A DNA stretch of 64,000 nucleotides from NCBI GenBank assembly GCA_001414485.1, contig LLEY01000111.1, forward strand, positions 124,001 through 188,000. The letters are read 5' to 3'. Below the pieces are notes generated by a model. It ran no database searches. It worked only from the letters and a program-made list of their open reading frames with translations, and was not told the origin of the DNA. This DNA comes from Calycina herbarum. Taxonomy: Eukaryota > Ascomycota > Leotiomycetes > Helotiales > Pezizellaceae. The first letter of the stretch is position 1; the number at the start of each line of letters is the position of its first letter. This document shows positions 34,137-46,790 of this stretch, in pieces. The translations under genes and the position numbers were made by a program.

Positions 34137-35044
34137 TCTGATGGCAGTTTTTTTTTTGGTGGAATTCCTTCTTGTTTTTCTTGTTTTTCTTACAATGAAT
34201 GGCTCGATAAAATGAATTTCTGAAGTTCCGGTTCCAAGAACTCCTTGTGATTCTCTGACTGGATTTCTGAATTTTTCGCTCGTTGGATTGGAGATTTTGA
34301 GGACACTTGTCGATTTTATTCGGGACCAAGTTGTCTCCTGCTTCCGGGTTTCTTTTTCTCCCCGTCTGAACAAGATTTCCTATCAACTCTTGACTCAAGC
34401 CCCTGTAGGTCGGCTAGTGTTGTGTAAAGTGGAGGTTGCCGTTAGAAAACGATTTATTGAGAGAAGGAAATTAAGCGACTAGTTAAAAAACCAAATATAT
34501 TCTGATGTTCAGCCAAAAAGGGGGGATACTTCCACATAAGGCTCCTTTTTTCCGCTCCAGAAATACCAGTAGTTCCTACACACCCCCATGAAACGGGTGG
34601 ATCCATGTTTCTAGCCTTACCTGTCGATGTCCTCGTGGCAACGGCATGCATGCATGGGACGACGACACCGCCTTTAGATTTGGACCCTGATCAATCCAAA
34701 CTTGAAGCGCCGGGCTGGCGAAGATCTCGGAAACTTGAGGGAGAGGGGTCGGGGAATATTTTTAGTGAATAAATTCAAGGGAGTACGCGTCGGCGTGACT
34801 CAAAGCTCTCTTAACGTCAGCAGCGTTGTTCTGACATTGTAGTATAATTCTAAGTATTAACCCAAATAATTTGAGACTACAACAATCAATCTACTCCAAA
34901 TCTTTAGGAAAATAAGTCACCATCGCAAGTGTGCGTAAGCGCGACTCATAAAGCTTCTTACATAAGCCCTTTTGGGGGATAAGGTTTCCAACCTCGCACC
35001 AATCTTTTCCAGAAGAACTCAAACCGGCCCGCCAAGGCAAAACG
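34137..35044. other. Divergent spacer between F-box gene and TPT1
   Basis: No gene is recognised. It contains the promoters of both genes. Confidence 0.6.
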
Positions 35045-36322
35045 ATGCTACAGCGCCTCTTCTCGAACCCAAGAAGAATTCAAAGTGCCTATCAAACACA
35101 GCGGCATTTTCCATCTCAACCGCGAAGCATGGCTTCATCTTCAAAAGCCGAAGAAGATCTCGGTGGTTTACCGGAAGGGATGGACGTTGAAGAACGATTC
35201 CATGCTAACGCGCGTGGAGGGGGGCGGGGAGGCGGTCGTGGAAAGGGGAGGGGTGGTCGAGGCGGTGGAGGAAGAGGGATGAACCGGGAAATGGAGGTTT
35301 CGAAGGCTTTGTCCAAGCTTTTGCGTCATCATGCTGAAGAGGCCGGTATGAAGTTGGATAATGAGGGCTTTGCTAGATTGGATCATGTGGTGAGTTCTTA
35401 TTTCTCAAGTTTTCTTATTATCTGCTTTAAAACCCTACCTAATCCTCTTTTGTTCTATCAATGTTGAGATGCAAAATTACATACGAGTCTCGTGATATTC
35501 ACATGACAGCCCCAATCTGAATAGCTTCATTCGTCAAAATGTACAAGACTGACAAACCCCCAGCTCTCCTGGAACCGCCTAAAATCCCTAAAAGTGACCT
35601 TCCCCGAAATCCTAACAGCAGTAAACGACAACGCCAAGAACCGTTTCTCAATGAAACCCAACCCCACCCTCTCCTCCCCTTTACCAACATCCACAGAACC
35701 ATCCGACTGGGTAATCCGCGCAAACCAAGGCCACAGCATAGCAATAGATTCCGCCTCCCTCCTAACCCCCATAACCCTAGCCTCCAACAACATCCCAGAA
35801 GTAGTAATCCACGGAACCTACTACGCCTTCTACCAAACCATTTTAGAATCCGGCGGCCTAAAGAAAATGGGGCGAACACACATCCATTTCTCCACCGGTC
35901 TTCCAGGAGAGAAGGAGAAAGTTGTTAGTGGGATGAGAAACGATGCCGAGTTACTGATTTACATCGATATCAAGAAATCTCTCGAGGATGGGAAGACGCT
36001 TTGGTGGGTGAGTGAGAATGGAGTTGTGTTGACGGAGGGGGATGAGAGTGGGGTTCTGAGTCCGAAGTATTGGAGTAAGGTTGTTGGGAGGAAGGAGAGG
36101 GAGTGTGGTATTCTTTGGGAGGGGGGTGAGAAAGTTATGGATTTACCTGAGGCTTTGAAGAGTCGGAAGGCACCTTTTGGGAAGGGGGGATTACCGAAGA
36201 GTAGGGGTCATCATGAGAGAGGTAGAGGTAGTGGTGGGAGAGGGGGAAGAGGTCGTGGAAGGGGCGGTGCAGATAGTATCCCTTCAGAGAGAGGTGGTGA
36301 AGGTAGTGTGGCAGAGACGTAG
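35045..36322 (+). CDS. TPT1: tRNA 2'-phosphotransferase
   Basis: Exons 35045-35389 and 35564-36322 give 367 residues from the first ATG or 339 from the second in-frame ATG at 35129. The enzyme moves the splice-junction 2'-phosphate of ligated tRNA to NAD+, the last step of tRNA splicing. Family motifs are all present: SKALSKLLRHH (R94, H95), IRANQGHS (R167, H172), VIHGTYYAFYQTILESGG, GRTHIHF, RNDAELLIYID and SENGVVLTEGD. The catalytic domain is framed by two RGG-rich tracts, at about 58-80 and 335-355, typical of RNA contact. The 28 residues between the two ATGs contain five Arg and no acid, like a mitochondrial presequence. The intron is 174 bp and the join (LDHV-LSWN) is in phase 0. Confidence 0.93.
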
Positions 36323-37671
36323 ATACTTGAAACTACCAAAAATAGTTCCTGTGGAGGTTCTGTACAATCTGGATGCATTGGAGGCGTCCAGAAACCGAGT
36401 GTCTAAAAACTTCCCCTAAAATGGATTTCGGAGTTTACATATAAGAATCCCGAGCTTTGCTCTTCCCCCCTCTTCTAGGTACGGCCAGGACAATTAAACT
36501 CATTCCCCGACACCGTGGAAGATTTGAAAAGTCTTCTGGAACAATACTTCTAATTACCTTCGATCATTTCGTACAATCCCGCAAAAAGTAAGCGTACGGA
36601 GAGCAATGCTCACTTCCCTTACACCACCAGCAGCCATCTCATCTCATCTCATCTCAAACTCTTCCGCCTGAGCCAAACCAAAAGCCATCACGCGACCCGA
36701 ATACACCAGCTCTCAACTAGAAACACTAACAAAACCAACTTATATTACATCACAGCATCCTTAATCTATCCTCTCAATCTAAATTTAGCATAATACCACC
36801 CCGTCATCACAATTCTCGATTGAGGTTAATTGCAACAAGGAAAATACCCAGATACCGAGATGAGCAATCCCGTGAATATGAGAGGCCGAGGTCGAAGCCG
36901 GTGGTCGTACGTAGTCCTAGGAAAGTAGGAAGACTCAAAGGCTCACTCGGATGTTAAATCAAGTATGTGACGAATGAAGAGATTCAGGTCACTCATGAAA
37001 GATACAAAAAGTGAAACAAGCAAAGATCCATAGAACTAAAAGGTGGTTATACATTCATGTAAAAAAAAAACGCCCTCATCAATCAATGCCATCCCAATCA
37101 AAAGATCTACTTTTTCCACCCAAAGTTTTGCAAAGTTCGTTAGTATCCATGAAAACGCACCAGCACAAAAAAAACCCCCTATATATCTACCCAATGGAGT
37201 GAGTAGTAGTAGCTAATATATAAACAATAGCGAACTCGAAAAGAAGAGAAAAGAATCAAAGGCTCCGAATCAAGGAATAATTCATCATCGAAAGCTTTCA
37301 ACATTTGCAGAAAACCCCTTGCTTGCTTTGCCGTTATGCTAATTTCATCATTTTCCATCTCAATTCCTCTCCCTCAACTACTCTCCTCTCCTCTCACCAG
37401 AATACCTAAAACCAATGTAAAAAATTCCATAATTTCCCTTTAATTTATTCTCATGCCTTCGTATCAAGTCGCCATGTTTTAGAAGGAAAGGTAGGGGGGT
37501 ATCTCGAAAATGCTCCTTTTTCCAGTAAGTACGTTGTGTGTGGCAAAAATCGAGGCGTACACAAAAAAAAAGACAAATCCATTGTGTCATTCCACAGGTT
37601 GACATTCTCCCAAACTCCGATAATGTGTTTTGTTGTTGGTACAAAGTGTTTTTTTCCCGCATCCTTTTTTA
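36323..37671. other. Spacer between TPT1 and the coiled-coil gene
   Basis: No gene is recognised. A CATCT pentamer run is at 36635-36657, and several short A-runs lie near 37062 and 37565. Confidence 0.6.
36635..36657. repeat. CATCT pentamer microsatellite
   Basis: Four tandem CATCT units, the same repeat as at 4474-4503. Confidence 0.8.
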
Positions 37672-40611
37672 TCATTGATATTGACCGGCAACGGATGAAT
37701 CATTAGTGTTGTTTGATGGTCTTAAGCGTCGATTGAGACTGTTGGTTCTTCCGAGTCCAAATCCCGCAGTGCCAATTGACGATTTTCGCTGTTCCATTAT
37801 TCTTCCGATAGGACCGTTGGCATCTACCGCTGGTCGATCAAGGTATTTCCGACTGGTTGGGGCAGCAGCTGGAACTGGAGCGGCATTCGGAAGACTTGAT
37901 GTTGCTACATGTCTTCTGATCGGCAGAGAAGATTGGACTGTTAGTGCCCTGTCCGGTATGGGTTCTTGTGGAACAGGTTCCCTGGGGAGATTCTTGAAGC
38001 GACCAATTTCAGTGAAAGCTCTCGACGGGGCGCGAAATCGAATGTCATCCTTTTCTTCGGGCTCCTCTGTATTTCCTCGTCGACTCCGAACCAACATAGA
38101 GCTTCGTCGTCCTGCCATAGTTGCTTGAGTGGGGGTCCCACTATCCGAAGGAGTATATCGTGGACTTGGTAGAGCACTCATACCAAGAGCGCTACTCCTT
38201 CTTGCCTCTAGCGAACTGAGAGCCCTCGGGCTAGCCTTTACTCTTGCCAGATCTGTGCTGATCGGCGGTCGTGCAAGGATTGGTTGCTCGATGCTAGGAA
38301 GAACTTCCGTATTTCGACTTCCCGGTCTCAGAGAAATTTGATTGGGTGTAGAAGCCAGATGCTCGACCTTTCCGTCAGATAGAGCCAGACACAACTCCGT
38401 CAAACTCCTGCACATGCTGTCTGCCTTTCGTCGTACTTGACGATCCGAAACATTGGAAATTGGACGATCCGTTGGACGATCTAATGTTGATTGGGAGCTT
38501 GAAATTGGACCTGGTTGACCAGATGTGCCCATCATTGCAGCAATGGTAAGAGCATCAGCTGCTGTGGCCTCCAAAGCGCTGTATATTTCCGCCGAGAGCA
38601 GGGGTTTGGATTTGGCGAGTGCAGAGTGCAGGAGAGGATGTAACTCTGGAGGTTCTGTGCCACTAACATCTACTGGCGATACACTATTGCCACGACCTCG
38701 TTGTTTTGGAGACGTGGACATTGTCGTGACTGTCGTTGTTGCGGTTGGTGGCCTGTCATTAGATGCACGAGACATGGCAGCACCAGATGTAGCTGGAAGT
38801 TTTCGTGTGAGCTCGAGGCGGTTTATGCGTGATTTGAGATCCTCTAGCTCGTCCCACACCGTTGAAGGTGCTGTAGTAGAAACGGTTGATTCAGTACCTT
38901 CGGCCGTGCGACCTGTCTCAGGTGCAGGTGTTTCTTGCATGTCTGTCATACGTGAAACGAGTGGTGAGGAATTATAGTTACGAGGTGTGGAATATGATAG
39001 ATTGGATTGACGGTATGTGGACTGACGCGATGGTAACACGGAAGTGGGGTCGGGAAGGGATCCCCTCCGTCCCTGATATGTTGGTGATTCTGGAGACATT
39101 TCTCTTGATGCTAAAGCCCGTGGGGTGGTTGGACTTGACCGATTGTATGATCCATGGAAACGGCTTTTACTTCCATCGTCCAAAGCCGAAGGTGGCGTAC
39201 TATCCCTCTGTGACGGGCGATATGTAAGAACTTGTCCAATGTTTCCGTTTCCTTGTTCTTCTATAGATCGAGAGACGCTCGATTCTTGATCGGAACCGCG
39301 ACGGCGAGAAAGGGAGGGTTGGTAGAGGTGACCAGAAGGGACAAGTGACGAGCGTTGGCCAACTCGGGACTAAGTGAATGTTAGCGTTAATTCTTGCAGA
39401 GGTGTGTATAGTTTCCTCCGTTAGGATCGGAGGAGGTCTCTTCTTAAGTGTCGTTCGAGATTACTTACCCTTCTGCTCTCTAATCTCGTCAAAGCTTCTC
39501 CTGGTCCATTGCGTTGTCTTGGTGATTCCTCTTCTCGAGCAGCTCTTAAAAACATGTCGCTCTCATCACTAGGGGCCTCATCTGAGGGGTCGGAAATTCG
39601 TCGCGGAAGCTCGTATCCTTCCAATGCCCTCAGCGTATTCTCGGCATCTTCAGAGGTTCGGCGCAAAGCCATCTCCGTGCTCTTGCGCGAAGATGGTTTG
39701 AAGCCGCGGATAGGTTTTATCAATGGTCGCGATGCGGTGCTATCGAAGGATCTCGCAGACAGCGGCTGGGCAGGACTTGGAGGCGGTTGCGATTTTGAGG
39801 TCAGGGGTGATGGTGAAGAAGCGATTTGTTGCGAGGCAACCCACGAATCCGTTGTCGATGTCGTGTCAATCTCCAACTTGTAAGATCCTTGGGTGATCAT
39901 TGCGGGTGGCGGACCTTTCTCTAAACCATTATTCCTGCGATATATCCGTGTCTGTTTTGTAAGAGGTCTGCGTGAGGTGGTGTTACTGGCATGTACCTGG
40001 GAGGAGGGGACAAAAGCGGGTTTGGGGGGAGAGATGACGGCGGTCTTGGTGGTGGGCGTGGGCGTGGCAGTGAGCAAAAGCGAGGGCAAGGAGGAAGGGA
40101 AGCTGAGCGAGCGTGGAATGGAATGAGGATGCGAATCGTGCGACGGAGGTTTTTCGATGGTGTTTGTTGAGTGGGTGCGGAGGTGAGAATTACGAGTAGA
40201 ATTAGAAGGAGGGTGATGGTGAGGCGGACTGAAGGTAGTGTTGGCGTCGACGCCAGCGGAGAGTGCTGGTGGTGGTCGTGGTGGTCGTGGTGGTCGTCGT
40301 GCTGGTCGTGCTGGTGCTGTTCGTGCTGCTGTTAGGCCTTCACCTCCTCCTGGGACTAGCAACAAATCGCCAGAATTTTGGCGTGTGTTGGACGCTGACT
40401 GGCTCTGAGAAAACGATATAGAAGTAGAATCGGACAGTGCCTGCTGCTGCTGCTGCCGCGGAAGGGGATTCGCAAGTCGGAGTGGATTCACTGGGTTGTG
40501 GTGTCTGTGCAATAACGTTCTGACTTCTTCATCGCCCTCCTCGTCCTCGACCAATTTAAAATCGCGAGGTCTGTAGGTGGGCAAGCAAGCAACTCGCTCA
40601 GGTGGATCCAT
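37672..40611 (-). CDS. Large disordered fungal protein with a short coiled coil
   Basis: Exons 40611-39469 and 39369-37672 give 946 residues; the 99-bp intron has donor GTAAGT and branch ACGCTAAC. Most of the protein is Ser/Pro/Arg-rich and disordered, with a QQQQQ run (about 53-57) and a PRPP repeat near 105. The conserved part lies at about 555-680: WDELEDLKSRINRLELT predicts a coiled coil, followed by HPLLHSALAKSKPLLSAEIYSALEATAADAL and RKADSMCRSLTELCLAL, both helical. I recall this family from moulds under the label LPXTG-motif cell wall anchor protein, which looks wrong: there is no signal peptide, LPXTG site or membrane anchor here. Many SP sites suggest kinase regulation. Function unknown. 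Confidence 0.85.
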
Positions 40612-43600
40612 GGTCTAAAACGAGGCAAGGGGCATCGTAGCGTAGCGCAAGAGCTGGCAGGCGTATACTTGTACGGACAAGAGGATTCAGGAAACTTCAA
40701 CAACTTCGTCTTTCAAACTCAACCACCACCAGGCTGTGGGGAGACTAGCCAATATATCCGAGGGGACAATCAGATTCCCCATTCTGATATTCATTGCGAA
40801 ATATATTACCATAGCGCAGCAGCGCAGCATCCTTCCTTCCCACAATCAAGAACCCGCCATCTGCTGCACCAGAGTTGCAGCATCACACCTTCGGCTCAAC
40901 ACGCCAGTCCCAAATCTCGGGATTATCTAGCACCAATTGTGGAGGGGGACTTCCCGAAAACACCAGGAATAAGTCCCTCTACGTCTAGTACCTCTACAGG
41001 ATTTTCATTAACTCTGCGATATTTCCAAGTAATTATTCCTCTAGAGTTTTCATACGGAAATACGGATTGTAGAAATACCCCTATCGATATTGCTGATAGC
41101 TCATCTTCCTCCCGAGAGGCTCGAGCGAAGTGAGACCTTTGGAGACTCTTCGTTGCAGACTTTATCTCTTTAGTCCAGCGGTGGGGCAAGAGAAAGAGAG
41201 AAAGAGGCTAAAGAACCACGCCGTTCATTTCATCGACCCCTTGAAACATATCAATACTCTCGATACTCTCTGCTTTTGCCATTTCTGGAAGCGGGATTCG
41301 TCTATTAATCCTCTCCGAGTCCCTCTCATCTAGGATGATGGTTGAAGCCTGAGTCGACTTTCTAGGTCTCCTCCCCCAACTTTGTCATGGCTGCCCCAGT
41401 ATTTGTTAATCTAGAATGACCCGGAAGAACATCCAGAAGGGAATACCTACAGAGGATGATGGGGGAAATGGCGTTGCTTGTATCTTTACTGTTGCAATTG
41501 CGCGGGTCTTTTCCTGCCTCCTATTTTTCGGTCAATATTTATTTCCAACCTCTCGTTTAACCCTCGGTCGACACCCCAAATAACAATATGTCGGAACGTA
41601 TCAAAAGTTCCTCCAAACCGCCATCATGCAATACATCAACATATTATACCGTAGCACGAAGATCCTCAAAGCAAAAACACTGTTTCAAGTTGCTTTTCCT
41701 ATAACCGATATCTCTGAAAATTGTCAAAGAGTTCCGGTCAGGCAGGGGTCTTGGAATTCCAATTGGAGGAGAGCACCCCGCCGTTATGGACCCTGGCTTG
41801 TTCAACTTTGACCCCTCTTTGAGTAACAACGAGAGCCATGTGTTGAGTTCCGTGGCTCTTGATTATTTTAATATGGAAATTAATTGAGGGAAATTGTTAA
41901 TCGCAATTCATTTCTTCTGTATATGGATCGTCGATGTTGAGTTGCAAGAACGCCGTGGCTCTCTAAACTTGTTTTGTTGGGAACTTCCACTTGCTGACTG
42001 ACTGACTGTAAATAGAAGCTGCTCATGGTTGGAGTGACATGCACAACAACGTGCATAAAGCTGTACGGAGTGCCACAGGAGACATATGTCTATGCAAGAA
42101 GATACCTGTACCACCAGAGAGTAAACAATTCTCTTTTCGAACCACTGAGAGCAAGATCATTCCCGATTCCGATGTTCTGTCCCGTACATACCGGGCCTGC
42201 AGCAATATGCGGGGGACTCATCAACTGTATGGATCCAGAACCTCAGCAAATCGACAGAGTTCATGGGAAAAGAGCCTTAGGAGTTTTAATCTGGGAAAGG
42301 AAATTTCCCATCCACCGGGACGAAATTCCGTGATCAACTATTTTGACTTTTTCCTACTGGTAGGAAATTGGTTTTTTGGCCCATCCCAACTTCTTTTCGG
42401 AATGACAACCACATTGCGAAATTTGGATTGCAATAGCAATCGTTGATCCCAAAATCCAGACCAGCAGTTGTTAGTCATCCTTCTGTCTTGGATTTTCTGT
42501 CTTAGATATTGTAAGACTTGTGGGGTTTTTCGGTACTGGCCCATCTGATTTTGGCAAACTCTATTCTCTCTCGCTTTTCTTTTCTACGAGATTAAACGAT
42601 GAGGTCAGGTCTTATTTCTTGATCGTCAAAGTTGACAAGATTGTTTAACAATCTTCAAGATGGACAACATGGCTCGCGATGGAGAGTAAAAGCGGCAGGT
42701 CACACTCTGTATTTCCGGTTCGTACCTGCCTATCTGGATCTTGTTTTTCCAACTTTTTATAGTAAACTCAGCTTACAGGCTAGCCTGGATCCTTTCGGGG
42801 GAAAATTGTAGTTAAAACTAGAAAGTGGACGTAAAATCGTTTGCGACTAGTATTATGAGGAAATTAAAGAAGCTCTCCGTCGTGTGACTGGATGGGAGAT
42901 AAGAGAGTATGGTTATCTGAAATAGTTGAAACATATGTAGGAGTTTATTCTAGTCTTGCCTTTCTCTAGAGAGAAATAACCAAAGCCGGGTCATAACGGC
43001 GCTTGTGATCCCAACTTTCCGGTCACGCCACTACTGTGAACTATACTAATTGGATCAGTCTTACCAAGAAGGCTAGATGACTACTTCTCCACCCCAAAGT
43101 CACGATCTTGTTGCGCTACTTCCACTGACAGATGATCACAGCTATCACACGCAACGTGGAACACATCCACACTCCATGTTTTCCTGGTATGCACCTAGGG
43201 TCCTCCTCTATCTTATCGGAAAAGTTGCCTGGGTTCGCAGCGGATGATTACCTTCAGGCTTGTTGGCATGTGGACCACGGCTTGGATATTCTGGAAGAAC
43301 GAAAACCCGTTACAACGCGATGCTGACCCCTTCATAACAAAGGTGGAAATCTCCAAGTCTTCTTTCAAGCTTCCTCCCACTTCTACTTGATTCGTTAAAC
43401 AAGTTCTCGTCCCTTTTTCGGAGAAACTCTACATTAGTTAGGGCTAGTTACTACTTGGCTACGCTGGCAGGATTCCAGGAGTGGAGCGGCAAACAACCCT
43501 TACCCCGCCTACGAACACCCCGCTGCAGTACGAGTGCAGAACACGCACTACGGTCGGGTACAGATCTCCTTGAGCCAATCAACTTCTACTTATGCTTACC

Positions 43601-44504
43601 ACTTTGGGCGCGATTTTGGCGGAAAGCCGTCTTGTCCTCTCAAAAATCGAAGGGAATGTGTCCATGGTGGCTGCAGTCGGCGTTGTGCCGCGGCCCTGCA
43701 GTGGAAAAAGGAAAATCAAGGCACCATCAACCTCGAAGAGTCTCTCCAGTCTTCCTTTTCCAAGGTGGTGGTGTTGTTGATCATCTTGTCTTCTTCCTCT
43801 TCAACTACACTTTTCAGACATCGCTCTTATCATTTCGTGATCGTGTGATGTATCTCCAGTTCCCCCTTTCCTCGTCCCCTCGCCAATGACCACGGGTTCC
43901 ACTTGTAGTGAGACAAAAACAGCACATTCACTATCGATAAGCTTCAAGTCAGATAAAGAATCACAGCGATACGTTCGTCAACAACCTCCCTTCTTGCGTC
44001 TTCACTCCTGGCCATGGTTACATTTGTGCCAGTGATCATTTGTCTAAGGGCAACAACCACCTCTGTGTTGGAATCCCTGAAATATCCTGATATATTCACT
44101 GGCCCATGGTCTCCTCGCTGTTCTGTTTATGAGCTGACGAGAGCCTCAGCATCTTACGATCGTGCCAGGCCAACAATCACGTACTGGCTCCCTCTCCCAA
44201 CTTCGAAAACCCCTCCTCCAATCTACTGCGACGGACTTTGCATGAGTGCCTAAGAAAGGATTTCTTGGATTCCTCGGATCTTGATTTATTTTGCGTTACA
44301 GTTCAGGGTCACAAGGGAGTGATTACAAGGACCATTCCGGTATTTACAGGGAATCAAACAACCCCGCGCGGCTTCGGATTCTCTGTATTTACGAATCTGC
44401 GAATCTGCCAACAACTCCAGCGTTCGAAGGGTTTCGACTGTGGAGCGCAGGTTCAATTCTTTCCACTCGTTCCCAGATAATCAGGTATTACACTCGTTGC
44501 AACA
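40612..44504. other. Long divergent spacer (3.9 kb), no supported gene
   Basis: Frames such as 40669-41133 (+) and 43455-43889 (+) show no family motif and overlap others of similar length. A family A repeat end lies near 42688. The stretch next to 44505 probably holds a long 5' UTR and promoter of the F-box/LRR gene. Confidence 0.5.
42688..42775 (+). mobile_element. Family A element fragment
   Basis: GTAAAAGCGGCAGGTCACAC followed by TTCCGGTTCGTACCTGCCT and then TTTTTCCAAC aligns with the first 75 bases of the 29.4-kb copy (TTCGGTTCATACCTGCCT and TTGTTCCGAC). No right end was found. Confidence 0.55.
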
Positions 44505-46790
44505 ATGGCAAACACTCTCCCCGAAGGAGCTACCCCACCTCCGAATCTCCCAATACCTATCGAACATTCTGACGCCATCACGATCGAACAACCGAACAAA
44601 CTAAAGGGGAAGGCGAAAATACTACAAAGTCTTCAACGGATATCGTCATCTCCTTCTCTTGCTCAATTGGGCTCAAAGAGAACTAGAAACAATCCATATG
44701 GCGGCAGAGCAGCGGTTTCGAGCATTACTTTGGCTGCAGGAAGTGCTCCACGAAATTATGACAACTCGTACGCTTCTCAGTCAATCATGACTGGCTATTC
44801 CACCGCCCCCACTACACCGGGCCTCGATTCTCCATTTTTGAACAATTCATATGGTGGTTTTTCGGGTCGAATGCGGGAACAAGGTTGCGGTTCACCAGGG
44901 GCATCCTCCACACCTACAAGTCCTATGTCAGTCCTTAGTCCATATTTGAGTGGAAATATGGCACCATTCCCCGAAGATTCGGCTATTCCCGAGGTAATAG
45001 AGGACTACTTCACTCTACCAATGGCGACTCGAAAACGGGAGAGACGAATAGACTTTGATTTCTGGGGAGAAATGCCACACGAAATCAAGTTGGCGATTTT
45101 CGGATATCTTACGCCAAAGCAATTGGTGCGGGCTTCGATTGTGAGCAAGACTTTTTACAAAGCATGCTTTGATGGACAACTTTGGACTTGTTTTGATGCC
45201 TCGGAATTTTACAAAGATATTCCGGCAGAATCTCTCTCGAAAATCATTGTCACGGCCGGGCCATTTGTAAAAGACCTGAACTTGAGAGGCTGCGTTCAAG
45301 TGGAACATTATAAGCGGGCAGAAGTTGTTGTGAAGGCTTGCAAGAATCTCATCAATGCCACTCTCGAAGGCTGCCGGAACTTTCAACGATCAACACTTCA
45401 TAGTCTCTTGAAAAGCAACGAGAGGCTCGCCAATTTGAACCTTACAGGTTTAACAGCAGTTACTAATGGTACCTGCAAGATAATTGCACAATCATGTCCG
45501 TCCTTGGAGATGTTCAATGTGTCTTGGTGTACACACATGGATGCTCGTGGTATCAAAGCTGTTGTTCTGGGATGCCCTAAGTTAAAAGACCTTCGGGCCG
45601 GTGAAGTAAGAGGATTCAACAACATTGAATTGGCTCAAAACATTTTCGAAACGAACGGTTTAGAGAAGCTAGTACTTAGCGGCTGTACTGACTTGTCTGA
45701 CGAAGCACTCGAAGTTATGATTGTTGGCCTTGACCCAGAAATTGATATTCTCACCGACTTGCCTCTTGTTCCAGCAAGAAGGTTGCAACATCTTGATATC
45801 AGTCGATGTAATCGACTGACTAGCGCTGGAGTCAAAACTATGGCTCACTTTGTACCGGATTTGGAAGGTCTTCAGTTAAGTGGTTGCTCTGCATTGACTG
45901 ATATTGCACTCATGGATCTTTTAAACACAACACCACGTCTCACCCACCTCGACCTTGAAGAACTTTCCGAACTTACAAATACCTTCCTAGCTGAGCATCT
46001 CGCCAAAGCACCTTGCGCCTCTAAATTGAAGCATCTCTCAATCAGCTATTGCGAGAACCTTGGCGATACTGGAATGCTACCCGTCATCCGTGCTTGCTCA
46101 AACCTTTACAGCGTTGACATGGATAATACCAAAATTAGCGACCTCGTTCTCGCAGAGGCAGCATCGATGATCAGAACTCGCTCTTCACGAACAACCTGTT
46201 CTCGCTCTCGCCCACAAGTTGGTCTCAAAATGGTGGTTTTCGATTGTCAGAATGTCACTTGGACCGGTATTCGGGAAGTCTTGTCTCGAAATTCGGAAGT
46301 CAGGAAGCCAACTGGTGCCCAAAAAGGAGCCACTTATCCAACTGAAATCATCTCAATGAAATGTTTCTACGGTTGGCAAATGACGGTCGAGGAACACACT
46401 AAGCGAGTTTTGAAAGGCGATCTTCCTGCTGCCGGAAGACTTGAGCGGAAGTGGACCGAGTATATGATGGCCAATGAGGAAGCTGGTGCAGGAGGTGCTG
46501 GAGGTTGGTTTTCCCTGAGTTCTCTCTTCCCTTTTAGCGTGTTTTGGGAGGCTTGGGACTCTTTTTCCTCCGCGGACCTTTTTGGATAATTTTGTTGCTC
46601 CGCTTGTAACTTTGTTTCGTCAAACATGCTTCGAGAAATGGCAATACTGACTCCTTCCACAGCTAGGAGACGAAGACGAAGAGCCAGGGAAGCGCAGATG
46701 CTTCATGCTGATGAAGAGGAAGGTGGGGCCGGAATGGGTGGTATTGGACGACGACGTAGAGCGAGGAGCAATGGTTGTTCTATCATGTGA
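44505..46790 (+). CDS. F-box/leucine-rich-repeat protein with C-terminal CaaX box
   Basis: Exons 44505-46503 and 46663-46790 give 708 residues. The N-terminal 180 residues are Ser/Pro-rich. An F-box lies at about 185-230 (FWGEMPHEIKLAIFGYLTPKQLVRASIVSKTF). About ten LRRs follow to about 570, of the cysteine-containing type (LNLRGCVQVE, LEGCRNFQ, LDISRCNRLTSAGV, LQLSGCSALTD, LSISYCENLGDTG), as in Grr1, Amn1 and fission-yeast Pof2. Reading through gives an ending FSVFWEAWDS that looks like translated intron; splicing a 159-bp intron (donor GTTGGT, branch ACTGAC, acceptor CCACAG) instead yields ARRRRRRAREAQMLH and a basic tail ending NGCSIM. The donor is weak, so this join is inferred from the sense it makes. 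Probable SCF substrate receptor. Confidence 0.88.

Noticed and set aside
34137..34373. Upstream extension of the F-box protein by 79 residues
   Set aside because: The added part is low-complexity and basic, and F-box proteins of this type start a few residues before the F-box.
40669..41133. 154-codon plus-strand frame next to the coiled-coil gene
   Set aside because: No ATG-supported conserved start or motif; it lies in the likely promoter of the divergent gene at 40611.
43455..43889. 144-codon plus-strand frame
   Set aside because: Composition and overlap with alternative frames look like chance; no recognisable family.
46504..46589. Read-through C-terminus of the F-box/LRR protein (FSLSSLFPFSVFWEAW...)
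   Set aside because: It looks like intron sequence, and the spliced alternative gives a sensible basic tail with a CaaX box. Kept only as a possible retained-intron form.
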